Made by a program: the position numbers and the translations under genes. A DNA stretch of 64,000 nt from contig NZ_BAABRS010000002.1 of NCBI RefSeq assembly GCF_039545095.1, positions 1-64,000 on the forward strand. Direction: 5' to 3'. The notes beneath the pieces were generated by a model. The model made no database searches, was not told the DNA's origin, and saw nothing but the letters and a program-made list of their open reading frames with translations. Source of the stretch: Fodinibius salicampi (GTDB lineage Bacteria; Bacteroidota; Rhodothermia; Balneolales; Balneolaceae). The first letter of the stretch is position 1. Every line of letters begins with the position of its first letter. Positions 54,318 through 63,457 of the stretch are shown piece after piece.

Positions 54318-54350
54318 AAGGAGCCACCAAATTAAGGGTGGCTCCTTTTT
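54318..54350 (+). terminator. Rho-independent terminator after mscS
   Basis: AAGGAGCCACC (54318-54328) pairs with GGTGGCTCCTT (54337-54347), an 11-bp stem with an 8-nt loop, followed by a T run to 54350. Confidence 0.88.
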
Positions 54351-54476
54351 ATTTGCCCAAAATTTTTGTCTTGGTATACAATTGTAATAAGTTGATTAGA
54401 AATATTATCTTACCTTAACATAAAAAAGCTGTGTAGCTGTTAATTTGAATTGTGAAGTGTTACAATTGAGGTTTCT

Positions 54477-56726
54477 GTGAAATCGACTATGGAAGATCAT
54501 AAGAAGACATCCGAATACCTGTACGAGGATGAAGACGTATTTTTAACTGAAGAAAATGAACTGTTTTTAAAGGGAGAGCCTCCCCAAAAAATTAGCGAGA
54601 TCTCAGAAGATGAGGTTGAGTCAACAGTAGAAGAATTGAAAGGTGCCTTCGCGGAGCTGAAAGAAAAAGTCAACGACCTGTTGGAAAATGAGGCAGGTGA
54701 CTTGAACCTGGATACACTGAATGAGCTTGAGGAAGAAGTCAAGAATACGGATTGTATTGGTGATGTTGGGAAACTCATAGATAAAATAAAAGAACAGAAA
54801 ACAGCTCTTAAAAAGGGAGAAACAGAAGAAAGTGATGAAGTTGCTGAAAAGACTGAATCGATAGATGACAAAGAGTCCTCGGATGAGGGAGAAAAAGAAG
54901 AAGTCGTCGCCGAAGAGTCTGAGGCCAATGGCAGTGATAAAACGGAATCTGTGGAGGCTGAGGGATCTGAGGAAGAAAAAGTAGCAGAAGATACTGTTTC
55001 CGAAAATGAAAGTGATGAGGATGAAGAAGCCACTGAAGAGGATTCAGAAGAAGATCCAGTGGAGTATTATCGGTCTATTGTTGAGAAAGCCCAGGATCTT
55101 GCCAAGCAAACGGACTGGCCGTATGTATCGATGGAATTAGATAAACTGAGTCACGAATGGTCAGACGGACCTGAGACAGATTCGGATGAGGTCAAAAAGC
55201 TTTTTAAAAAGTTCAATGAGGCCGTAGAAGAATTTGAACAACGGAAAGAGGAGCATTACGAGCAGCTAAATAAACAGAAAGAAGAAAACTTTGAAACAAA
55301 AAAGAAATTACTGGAAGAGTTTGAGGGTATTATCTCAAACGAAACATGGACAGCCACCAAGAGAGTCAGCCAAATAAAAGGACAGTGGAATAGTATCGGA
55401 CCCATGCCTTCGGGTAAGGGTGAAGGTTTTGATGAGCGTTTTGAGGAGTTGCTCAGTACCTTCAATGAGCATAAGGTAGATCGCTTGGTGCAGCAGCGCC
55501 AGAAGCGAGAAGACAATCTTATGGTTAAGCTAACGGTCCTGGAAAAGATGGAGCGGGTGGCAAAGTCGATAGATCATGAGACCGAAAACTGGGAGGAAAT
55601 AGACGAAAAATTTGAAGATCTGACAAATCAGTGGAAGAAGATAGGCCGGGTTCCCAAGGAAAAGGCAAATGAGGTTTGGGAACGATATAAAAATGCCCAG
55701 GATGAGTTTTACGACCGAAAATATCGCTATAACCCCGAGCATCAGAGTAAGGTAGATAGTTTTACCAGTAAAAAGGAAAATCTTATTGAAGAGGCTGAAT
55801 CACTGTTGGAGGCGGATGACCTTGCTACAGCAGCCCGGAAAATAAATAAGCTGCACCGGCGATGGAAAAAAGTGGGTAATCTGCCGCAGCGTGCCGAAGA
55901 TAAGCTGTGGTCGCGGTTTAAGGAGGCAACGGATGAGTTTAATAAGATTAAGTCAGAGAATCAGGAGAAGATAAAGAAGCAGGAAGAAAAGCACTACGAG
56001 CAAAAGCTCGAGCTTATTGATAAAGCGAATGAAATAAAGCATACTGATGATTTTGAGAAGGGCCATTCGCAAATGCAAAACCTGATGGACCGGTGGAAAG
56101 AAATTGGTCCGGTAGCCCGTAACAAATCCAATAAAATATGGAAACAGTTCAAAGGGGCGATGGATGAATTTTATGATCGCCGCAGAGATCATTTCAAAGA
56201 GGTTAAGGAGGAACGCAAAGAGAATCTCGAAAAAAAGAAAGAGATTTTAGAAAAGCTGCGTGAACTGGGACAGCATGAAGATCCTATTGAGGCTGTTGAT
56301 ATAGCCAAAGGACTTCAGGAAAAGTTCAAAAATGTAGGCTATGTTCCTATTAAGCATAAAAACGAAATGTGGAAGCAATACCGTGAGGTTTGTGATGTAA
56401 TTTATGATCGCATGCGGGCGGCTAAGTCGGGAGACAAGTTTGATCAGGAGCTGGCAAAAGCCGACTTGGATACTAAGGAGCGGAATCAGATCCAGAAACT
56501 GCGCAAGGAGTATAAAAAGGTTAAGAAAGAAGCCCGTAGTTTGGAAAAAGAAGTACTCCAGTTCAAGGAGAAGAAAACCTATTTCAAGCCATCCAGCGGA
56601 GGCAATAGCCTGCTCGATCAAGTAGAGGAAAAAATTGAAAAAGTTGAGCAGAAACTAGAAGCGAAACAACAAAAGATGGATGACCTGACGGAGAAGATGG
56701 ATGAAATACGTGCTGAGTCCAATTAA
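54477..56726 (+). CDS. DUF349 repeat protein with acidic N-terminus
   Basis: 749 residues from GTG 54477; ATG 54489 is an alternative start. A long Glu/Asp/Ser-rich low-complexity N-terminus (about 85-195) is followed by five DUF349 repeats about 77 residues apart, centred near 300, 384, 461, 538 and 614, each with a W-x-x-[IV]G-x-[VML][PA] motif. The C-terminal 100 residues are coiled coil. The function of DUF349 proteins is unknown. No signal peptide, so cytosolic. A bidirectional terminator follows. Confidence 0.85.
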   Translation: MKSTMEDHKKTSEYLYEDEDVFLTEENELFLKGEPPQKISEISEDEVESTVEELKGAFAELKEKVNDLLENEAGDLNLDTLNELEEEVKNTDCIGDVGKLIDKIKEQKTALKKGETEESDEVAEKTESIDDKESSDEGEKEEVVAEESEANGSDKTESVEAEGSEEEKVAEDTVSENESDEDEEATEEDSEEDPVEYYRSIVEKAQDLAKQTDWPYVSMELDKLSHEWSDGPETDSDEVKKLFKKFNEAVEEFEQRKEEHYEQLNKQKEENFETKKKLLEEFEGIISNETWTATKRVSQIKGQWNSIGPMPSGKGEGFDERFEELLSTFNEHKVDRLVQQRQKREDNLMVKLTVLEKMERVAKSIDHETENWEEIDEKFEDLTNQWKKIGRVPKEKANEVWERYKNAQDEFYDRKYRYNPEHQSKVDSFTSKKENLIEEAESLLEADDLATAARKINKLHRRWKKVGNLPQRAEDKLWSRFKEATDEFNKIKSENQEKIKKQEEKHYEQKLELIDKANEIKHTDDFEKGHSQMQNLMDRWKEIGPVARNKSNKIWKQFKGAMDEFYDRRRDHFKEVKEERKENLEKKKEILEKLRELGQHEDPIEAVDIAKGLQEKFKNVGYVPIKHKNEMWKQYREVCDVIYDRMRAAKSGDKFDQELAKADLDTKERNQIQKLRKEYKKVKKEARSLEKEVLQFKEKKTYFKPSSGGNSLLDQVEEKIEKVEQKLEAKQQKMDDLTEKMDEIRAESN

Positions 56727-56753
56727 CAGGTTATAGGAAAAAGAATAGAAATA

Positions 56754-56793
56754 AAAAAAGGCGGACAGGTTACATCCGGTCCGCCTTTTTTTT
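56754..56793. terminator. Bidirectional rho-independent terminator
   Basis: AGGCGGAC (56759-56766) pairs with GTCCGCCT (56779-56786), flanked by an A run (from 56754) and a T run (to 56793), so it can stop transcription of the DUF349 gene and of the converging gene at 56812. Confidence 0.85.
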
Positions 56794-56811
56794 ATTTAAG
56801 GGAATATGGTT

Positions 56812-57285
56812 TTAGAGATAAAATCGAACACCTAATGCCCCATCCACATCAAAGTCGGTTGCGGGTGCTAAGTTAAAAATTGGTGCGACCTCCAGGAATA
56901 AGCCAATAGGATCATTCTCAAAAAGATAGTTGATTCCTACCGGCACACGTGCCCCAATAATGGCATCATTTTCTGCCAAAACCAGGCGCCCTCCGATTCC
57001 GTAATAGAGAGGCATGGTTCCGGTATTTACATCAAATAGGTCGAAATTGTGCCACAGATAATCAGCATGGATGTTAATGGCATCATATCTGCCTAAAGAC
57101 CATGCTAATCCTGCATCAAAAGCATTATTTCCGCCGGTCCATGACTTGAGACTCAGACCCGTTGGTTCACCCACCATAAAGCCGATGCCGGTACCGCTAC
57201 CAGCCTGCTGTTGTGCTTTAGTAACTGAATTAAGAGATACACTTAATAAAGCTGCTAAAAAGATAGCCGTTAATGTCTTTTTCAT
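56812..57285 (-). CDS. Small outer-membrane beta-barrel-like protein
   Basis: 157 residues from ATG 57285 (MKKTLTAIF), which gives a standard signal peptide ending TKAQ; a longer start at 57336 is less likely. The mature protein alternates Gly and aromatic residues (GIGFMVGEPTGLSLKSW, NIHADYLWHNF, YYGIGGRLVL) and ends in a Phe-Tyr-Leu tail, typical of outer-membrane barrels. It resembles DUF3996-type proteins. It diverges from the TonB receptor gene. Confidence 0.78.
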   Translation of the reverse strand: MKKTLTAIFLAALLSVSLNSVTKAQQQAGSGTGIGFMVGEPTGLSLKSWTGGNNAFDAGLAWSLGRYDAINIHADYLWHNFDLFDVNTGTMPLYYGIGGRLVLAENDAIIGARVPVGINYLFENDPIGLFLEVAPIFNLAPATDFDVDGALGVRFYL

Positions 57286-57401
57286 GGAAATAGAATTAAT
57301 TAGGGTTGATTTAAGATATTTAATTGTTTGTGTCATTTTTAAATGAAGTTAGGAAAGGAAAGTTCCATCTTTGTTGAATTAGATGTGGTTACAACTTGAA
57401 G

Positions 57402-57431
57402 CAAATATAGCTATTCCCGCAAGCACAACAA
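57402..57431 (-). promoter_or_regulatory. Bacteroidota-type promoter for the outer-membrane protein
   Basis: On the - strand the -7 box TATATTTG (57409-57402) follows a TTG (57431-57429) by 19 nt, matching the TTTG-N19-TAnnTTTG pattern known from Bacteroidota. This would start a roughly 110-nt leader before ATG 57285. Confidence 0.55.
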
Positions 57432-57752
57432 GTATTTTTTTTAGAAAATCCAGGTCACTCGCACAGCTAATAGCTTGAATTATATGCAAATAGTGCATAT
57501 TAAGTTTGAAAAGATTTTAAATTATTTGAAGAATTAAGAGAGAGTTTTGTAGAAAATAATTGAAAAAAAGATTTTTGGCCGTAGAGCAATGGGGTACTAT
57601 CCCCTGTAACCAGAATCTACTCTCCGTTCTATACAGAGAAATTTTTTAATAAAATTTTTTTATCCTGCAAGGAAGTATCAGTTTATACAATAAGTCCCGT
57701 CATTTTATTATCTTATTAGGCTAAAATAGATCAGCCAGACTTAATGTTTTCG

Positions 57753-57760
57753 TAACTTTG
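57753..57760 (+). promoter_or_regulatory. TAnnTTTG -7 box upstream of the TonB receptor
   Basis: TAACTTTG lies 87 nt before ATG 57848. No TTG is found at the usual -33 distance, so an activator might be needed. The match to the Bacteroidota -7 consensus is exact. Confidence 0.45.
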
Positions 57761-57847
57761 AGTTAGTTATATTTATTCACTACAAAATCAAGCGTGTGGA
57801 TACAGCACGTTACAATCACTAATCTAAAACGAACACATCTATCGACT

Positions 57848-60574
57848 ATGAAACGATACGGACTTTTTCTTATTGCTCTATTGATATTCCCTTTGGTGTC
57901 AGTAGCGCAAATAAGCGGTACAGTATTTGATGGAAGTTCAAATGAACCTCTACCAGGTGCTAATGTTATTATACAAGGTACGCAGACGGGTACATCTACA
58001 GATACTGATGGTACTTTTACAATTAATGCACAGGAAGGAGATATCCTGGTAGTATCATTTGTTGGATACCGACAGCAAGAGGTTTCCGCAGAACAAGGAA
58101 TGGAAATATATCTTCAGCCAGATGAAAAAGCTTTAGGCGAGATAGTAGTCTCAAGCCGCACTATTGATATTGCTCGAGAAAGGGAGACGCCTATTGCGGT
58201 AACTACAATTACACCAAGAGAAATTTCTCAAGAGGTTGGTAATCAGGAATTTCCAGAAATAATGAATGAAACGCCTGGTGCTTATGCAACGAAAGAGGGC
58301 GGTGGTTATGGAGATTCCCGTATTTCGCTACGTGGATTTAGCCAAAGAAATACTGCATTCCTCATTAATGGACAGCCAGTTAATGATATGGAAAATGGAT
58401 GGGTCTATTGGTCTAACTGGCAAGGTTTAACGGATGTTGCATCTGGAATCCAGATTCAACGCGGTTTGGGTGCATCGAATCTTGCGGTCCCTTCTGTTGG
58501 TGGAACCGTTTCGATTTTTACAAGGACAGCCGAGAATGAGAGAGGCGGTTCTGTTTCTCAAATGGTAGGAAATGACGGATACCTTAAATCTACGGCCTCA
58601 TATAATACCGGGCTTAGTGAAAATGGTTGGTCCGCTTCATTCCTTTTAAGTCACTGGCAAGGAGATGGATATATAAATAACACCAGTGGTGAAGGTTGGA
58701 CCTATTTTGCTGCAGTCGGATATGAACCTAATGACAGCCACTCTTTTAACTTATCTGTTCTCGGGGCAGGCCAGTGGCACCATCAACGTAGTACTTATGT
58801 GTCTATTCGCGACTATGAGAACTTTGGGGATGATGGAATTGACCGCCGGTGGAATACCAACGGAGGTACGCTAAATGGTGAAGAATATAATATGGAGCGT
58901 AATTTTTATAATAAGCCCCTTGCTACATTGAACTGGGATTGGGAAATCAGTGAGAATGTTACGCTTGCTAGCTCACTTTATGGTTCTGCCGGTCGTGGTG
59001 GCGGTACCGGACCTCGTGGAAACTATTATTTTAATTCAGATCTAGACCTTTATCCTTTCGGAGGTAATGAAGATCTTACTGCCCATTATTTAGAAGATGG
59101 CGACGGGGTCAGAAATTCCGATGGAACAATAAACTTTGATCGCGTAGTAGAGATCAATCGGTCAACTACTTCGGGTTACACGGGATCACCAGATGTCTAC
59201 AACGGCCAACTGATTGGATCTAACGGTTACAGTGATAATAATGTCAATAATGCAGTACTGGTTCGCAGAGCTTCCATGAACTCTCATAACTGGTATGGGG
59301 CAATCTCAAAGTTAGAAGCAGAAGTGGATAAGTTTACATTCTCTTTAGGTATAGACCTGCGTGATTACACCGGGTATCACTACCGTGCGATGAATGATAT
59401 GTTAGGATTAGATGGCTATTTTTCTACAGGTAATGCGAACTCGATGGGTCAAATTATTGAGCCCGACAATACCATAGACGCATCCCCATTTAATGACACA
59501 GGCCTTACTGGTCCGAAGATCGATTATTACAATATAGGTTTTGTTGATTGGCAAGGCGTTAACGGGATGGTTGAATATGATACTGATCAGTTTTCAGCTG
59601 TTCTTCAGGGAGGTTTATCAAATCAGGGTTATCAGCGTGAAGACTTTTTTGCCGAACCTGGTAATGCACTTTCTGAGGAAAAGAATGTTCTCGGAGGGTA
59701 TGTAAAAGGTGGTGCAAACTATAACATTAGTGATCGGCATAATGTTTTTGCCAACGCTGGTTTCATTTCCAGACAGCCACTCTTTGATGCTGTTTTCCCT
59801 AACTTCCAAAATGATATCAATCCGGATCTTCAAAACGAACAGATTACATCTGTTGAGTTAGGATACGGTTATAGTTCATACTGGCTTGATGTTAGTTTGA
59901 ACCTCTACTCTACAGTTTGGGGTAACCGTTTCATTGAAGATAGTTTTCCGAATGAGGGTGGTACATTTGGAACTGCACAATTCGATGATGTTGATCAGCG
60001 CCACAATGGTATTGAGCTTGAAACGACCACTCGACCCACAGAAAATTTAACATTAGAAGGAATGTTGTCAATAGGTGATTGGAAGTATAACAATAACTTC
60101 GAAGCAACTCTATTTGACGATGACCGAAATCAAATTGGTACGGCCACTCTTTATACCGATGGCGTGAAGGTAGGTGATGCGGCTCAATTTGTTGGATTCA
60201 TCGGTGCGGATTATCAACTTGGTGATTTGAGCGTGGATGCCGGTTATCGTCATGTAGATAACCTGTATGCTGATTACGATCTTACGGAAGGTGGAGGCAG
60301 TTATTTTACAGATCCAGACAATGAGGGAGCCTTAAAGCTGCCTGCTTATGGATTGGTAGACGTTGGTTCTACATACCGCTTCGATCTGTTTGGACAGTCA
60401 GCTTCGCTTCGGGTTAATGTCAATAACCTGTTTGATACCACATATATAGCAGAATCAAATACCAACATTCACGCGTCTTCCGGTGACGAGACATGGAACG
60501 GCATTGATAAGCGTAATTTTGTATGGTACGGGTTTGGAAGAACCTGGAATGTCTCTTTGTCATACGAATTCTAA
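57848..60574 (+). CDS. TonB-dependent outer-membrane receptor with carboxypeptidase-regulatory domain
   Basis: 908 residues from ATG 57848 (MKRYGLFL); a GTG start 18 codons upstream lacks a sensible signal peptide. A signal peptide ends at SVAQ. A CarboxypepD_reg domain follows (about 20-95, ISGTVFDGSSNEPLPGANV), then the plug (about 120-230, RISLRGFSQRNTAFLINGQ) and a barrel with the closing NVSLSYEF. It imports a ligand using TonB; the ligand is not known and no SusD partner is adjacent. A terminator follows. Confidence 0.92.
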   Translation: MKRYGLFLIALLIFPLVSVAQISGTVFDGSSNEPLPGANVIIQGTQTGTSTDTDGTFTINAQEGDILVVSFVGYRQQEVSAEQGMEIYLQPDEKALGEIVVSSRTIDIARERETPIAVTTITPREISQEVGNQEFPEIMNETPGAYATKEGGGYGDSRISLRGFSQRNTAFLINGQPVNDMENGWVYWSNWQGLTDVASGIQIQRGLGASNLAVPSVGGTVSIFTRTAENERGGSVSQMVGNDGYLKSTASYNTGLSENGWSASFLLSHWQGDGYINNTSGEGWTYFAAVGYEPNDSHSFNLSVLGAGQWHHQRSTYVSIRDYENFGDDGIDRRWNTNGGTLNGEEYNMERNFYNKPLATLNWDWEISENVTLASSLYGSAGRGGGTGPRGNYYFNSDLDLYPFGGNEDLTAHYLEDGDGVRNSDGTINFDRVVEINRSTTSGYTGSPDVYNGQLIGSNGYSDNNVNNAVLVRRASMNSHNWYGAISKLEAEVDKFTFSLGIDLRDYTGYHYRAMNDMLGLDGYFSTGNANSMGQIIEPDNTIDASPFNDTGLTGPKIDYYNIGFVDWQGVNGMVEYDTDQFSAVLQGGLSNQGYQREDFFAEPGNALSEEKNVLGGYVKGGANYNISDRHNVFANAGFISRQPLFDAVFPNFQNDINPDLQNEQITSVELGYGYSSYWLDVSLNLYSTVWGNRFIEDSFPNEGGTFGTAQFDDVDQRHNGIELETTTRPTENLTLEGMLSIGDWKYNNNFEATLFDDDRNQIGTATLYTDGVKVGDAAQFVGFIGADYQLGDLSVDAGYRHVDNLYADYDLTEGGGSYFTDPDNEGALKLPAYGLVDVGSTYRFDLFGQSASLRVNVNNLFDTTYIAESNTNIHASSGDETWNGIDKRNFVWYGFGRTWNVSLSYEF

Positions 60575-60611
60575 GTAGCTGTTTGGAGATTTGAAGATAG
60601 GTTAATTGTAC

Positions 60612-60639
60612 AGGGCAGTCCTTTGAGCTGCCCTTTTTT
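60612..60639 (+). terminator. Rho-independent terminator after the TonB receptor
   Basis: AGGGCAG (60612-60618) pairs with CTGCCCT (60628-60634), loop TCCTTTGAG, followed by a T run to 60639. Confidence 0.85.
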
Positions 60640-60663
60640 ATTTGTAATAAATGATTACCAACA

Positions 60664-61899
60664 ATGAGTAAGATATTTGTTCAATTCTTTGTTTATCTCA
60701 TTTTAATCAATGGGCTAACCGGTTGTGGTGATAACTCGACAGAACCGTCCCAAAATGATAAGCTATTATTAATTTCCTTTGACGGGTTTCGATACAATTA
60801 TCTCGAAAAGGTAGAAACTCTCCGTTTTGATACCTTGGTTTCTGAAGGAGTTAGGGCAGAGGGACTTATTCCCGTATTCCCAAGCAAAACGTTCCCCAAT
60901 CACTACGCCATTGCGACGGGACTGTATCCCGAAAATTCCGGCTTTGTCAATAATACCATGTACGACCCGGAGTGGGAGGAATGGTATCGTATACGCGACC
61001 GCGAAGCCGTAGAAGATGGAAAATGGTACGGCGGTGAACCCATCTGGAATACCCTCGAAAAGCAGGGTATTAAAACCGGAACGATGTTTTGGATAGGATC
61101 GGAAGCCGACATTCAGGGGATGCATCCCACACACTGGAAACGATACAACGACGATATGCCCCATAAGGCTCGTGTAGATACTGTTGTGAAGTGGCTTTCG
61201 GACTCCGAAGAAGAGGACGTTGATTTTGCTACCCTCTATTTTAGTCACTTAGATACGCAAGGACATCGTTACGGGACAAAATCGGATTCGTTGGAGGTCG
61301 CTATTAGGGAAGCCGATCGTATTATGGGTTACCTCAAAGAGCAGCTTCAGGATAGCGGCCTATGGGACAGAACGAATATTCTGGTCGTTTCTGATCACGG
61401 GATGATTGACTTATCAGAGGAGAAAATTATTGATCTCGATAAGATCGTAAATATGGATGATATCGAGCGAATCATATGGGGTCCCCTAACGATGATACAG
61501 CCCGAATCCGGAAAAGAAACGGAGATTTTCGAAGCGTTAAAAGCACAAGAGGAGTTCTATCGCGTTTATAAAAAAGAAAATATACCAGATCGGTATCATA
61601 TAAAGAATAGCCGGCGTGTATCGGATATAGTGCTAATTGCTGATTTGGGATATACCATTTTGGATTCGAAAAACAGAGAGCAATTTATTAAATCGCTTCC
61701 GCGAGGCACCCATGGATATGATCCGAATAAAAAGGCGATGCATGCCTTCTTTTTAGCGCATGGGCCTGCATTTAAAAAGGATACCACTGTGGAAGCTTTT
61801 CAGAATATTCATCTCTATGAGCTAATGAATGAGCTTATGGGGACTGAGCCCGCTCCTAATGATGGTTCCCTGGATAGCGTTAGAGTCCTTTTAAAATAA
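60664..61899 (+). CDS. Alkaline phosphatase-superfamily NPP-type phosphodiesterase (lipoprotein)
   Basis: 411 residues. Lipobox LTGC (Cys21) after a hydrophobic N-terminus. Alkaline phosphatase-superfamily metal sites: D40 in ISFDGF, nucleophile T76 in SKTFPNH, D197 and H201 in SHLDTQGH, D244-H245 in VSDHGM, and a late HGYDP. The pattern matches nucleotide pyrophosphatase/phosphodiesterases that hydrolyse nucleotide or lipid phosphodiesters outside the cell. Substrate unknown. It follows the TonB receptor gene, separated by a terminator. Confidence 0.88.
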   Translation: MSKIFVQFFVYLILINGLTGCGDNSTEPSQNDKLLLISFDGFRYNYLEKVETLRFDTLVSEGVRAEGLIPVFPSKTFPNHYAIATGLYPENSGFVNNTMYDPEWEEWYRIRDREAVEDGKWYGGEPIWNTLEKQGIKTGTMFWIGSEADIQGMHPTHWKRYNDDMPHKARVDTVVKWLSDSEEEDVDFATLYFSHLDTQGHRYGTKSDSLEVAIREADRIMGYLKEQLQDSGLWDRTNILVVSDHGMIDLSEEKIIDLDKIVNMDDIERIIWGPLTMIQPESGKETEIFEALKAQEEFYRVYKKENIPDRYHIKNSRRVSDIVLIADLGYTILDSKNREQFIKSLPRGTHGYDPNKKAMHAFFLAHGPAFKKDTTVEAFQNIHLYELMNELMGTEPAPNDGSLDSVRVLLK

Positions 61900-61985
61900 A
61901 TTTGTTTGCCAAAAACGTTGCATCTATCCGCTGAAGCCGGGATATTTAGGCCAACTTTGAAACACAATAGAAGAACAGATTTCTA

Positions 61986-62324
61986 ATGGCATATATAGTA
62001 ACAGAACCGTGCATTAATTGTAAATATACCAACTGTGCGGCTGTATGTCCGGTGGATGCCTTTCGTGAAGGACCCAACTTTTTAACCATTGATCCGCTGG
62101 AATGTATTGACTGTGATGCATGTGTAGCTGAGTGTCCGGTTGAGGCTATCTATCCGGACGATGAAGTGCCCATGGAATGGGAGCATTATATTGAACTGAA
62201 TGAACGGCTGGCAGAGAAGTGGTCCGATCGCATTATTAATATGACCAAAGATGACCTGCCTGATGCGGATGAGTGGGCCGAAGTGGAAGACAAACTGGAT
62301 CACCTGCAGGAAGAGTGGGATTAG
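61986..62324 (+). CDS. Seven/eight-iron ferredoxin (FdxA-like)
   Basis: 112 residues. Two cluster motifs: C9-x-x-C12-x4-C17-x3-C21-P and C40-x-x-C43-x-x-C46-x3-C50-P, the layout of 3Fe-4S/4Fe-4S ferredoxins of the Azotobacter FdI type. The C-terminus (60-112) is acidic and helical. It carries electrons in the cytosol; the partner is not shown here. Confidence 0.92.
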   Translation: MAYIVTEPCINCKYTNCAAVCPVDAFREGPNFLTIDPLECIDCDACVAECPVEAIYPDDEVPMEWEHYIELNERLAEKWSDRIINMTKDDLPDADEWAEVEDKLDHLQEEWD

Positions 62325-62480
62325 TCTTTGGTTTTCGGATATTGAACTGATACCAATTTCCGCCGAATAAATAGAGTGGGAGCTGGTCGATCTTCTGATT
62401 GGCTCCAAGCAGGCTTAAAATGCTGTTATTTCCATTTAAATTAAAACTTTATCTATATCAGCTTAAGTCTTACTTAAATA

Positions 62481-63329
62481 ATGGCTAACTCTAAATTCAG
62501 CAATCAATTTTCTGTAAGAGGTAAAGATTTGGTTCTCTCATCCCCTAAAATCATGGGGATTCTGAATGCTACCCCGGATTCTTTTTCTGATGGTGGTAAG
62601 TTTAATCAGACGGATGAAGCGCTCAATCGTATTGGGAGAATGATCTCCGAGGGGGCGGCCATCATTGATATTGGAGGAGAATCCACCCGTCCTGGTGCAG
62701 AACCGGTATCAGAAGAGGAGGAGATTGATCGGGTAATTCCGATCATTGAAAAAGCAGTAAAACAATTTCCGGATACCTTTTTTTCAATTGATACTACAAA
62801 GTATAAGGTGGCAAGGGAGGCATTGGAGCGGGGTGTGCATTTAGTTAATGATGTGAGCGGACTTAAGGAACCGTTGTTAGCAGGTTTATGTGCAGAATAT
62901 GATGCCGGTTATATTCTAATGCATACGCAGGGAAATCCGGAAACCATGCAGGAGAATCCTACCTATGATGAAGTAACCAATGATGTCTACCTTTTTTTAA
63001 AACAAAAAATTGCTCTGGCCGAAGAGAGGGAACTGGATACGATTATCATAGATCCGGGCATTGGTTTTGGCAAAACACTGGAGCATAATCGAAAACTTAT
63101 AGCGGATCTGGATGCTTTTCGATCTTTGGGCTATCCTATCATGGTAGGTGCTTCCCGAAAATCGATGATTGGGGACATTTTAAAAGGCCGGGATGTCAAT
63201 GGACGTCTTATCGGGACTATTGCTGTACACTATCATGCGATGTTGCAGGGGGCGAATATTATTCGCGTACACGATGTGAAAGAAGCCCATGATTCGTTAA
63301 TGGTCTATAACGTCCTCACTTCAGTTTAA
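62481..63329 (+). CDS. folP: Dihydropteroate synthase
   Basis: 282 residues. It condenses p-aminobenzoate with the pterin pyrophosphate in folate synthesis. Signatures: MGILNATPDSFSDGGKF (28-44) and DIGGESTRPGA (60-70), a later VNDVSG and DPGIGFGKTLEHN. It is followed by cdaA, a common pairing in this group of bacteria. Confidence 0.95.
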   Translation: MANSKFSNQFSVRGKDLVLSSPKIMGILNATPDSFSDGGKFNQTDEALNRIGRMISEGAAIIDIGGESTRPGAEPVSEEEEIDRVIPIIEKAVKQFPDTFFSIDTTKYKVAREALERGVHLVNDVSGLKEPLLAGLCAEYDAGYILMHTQGNPETMQENPTYDEVTNDVYLFLKQKIALAEERELDTIIIDPGIGFGKTLEHNRKLIADLDAFRSLGYPIMVGASRKSMIGDILKGRDVNGRLIGTIAVHYHAMLQGANIIRVHDVKEAHDSLMVYNVLTSV

Positions 63330-63457
63330 AAGGTTAGTTGTGAGCTTGGATTGCTGTTATATATGAAGGAAGTCTATTCCATCAGGATATTTAAGTTGCT
63401 AAAATTATAGTTATATTTATGCACATATAAATAATTTTAGTTAAAGAGGATACTCCG

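Larger units (their letters stand above)
57286..57847. other. Divergent control region between the outer-membrane protein and the TonB receptor
   Basis: 562 nt with no supported gene. It contains promoter boxes pointing both ways (listed separately) and long AT-rich, T-rich stretches (57420-57700). Nothing else is recognisable. Confidence 0.6.

Noticed and set aside
54497-55033. Ser-rich - strand frame opposite the DUF349 gene
   Set aside because: It mirrors the Glu/Asp-rich region of the DUF349 protein.
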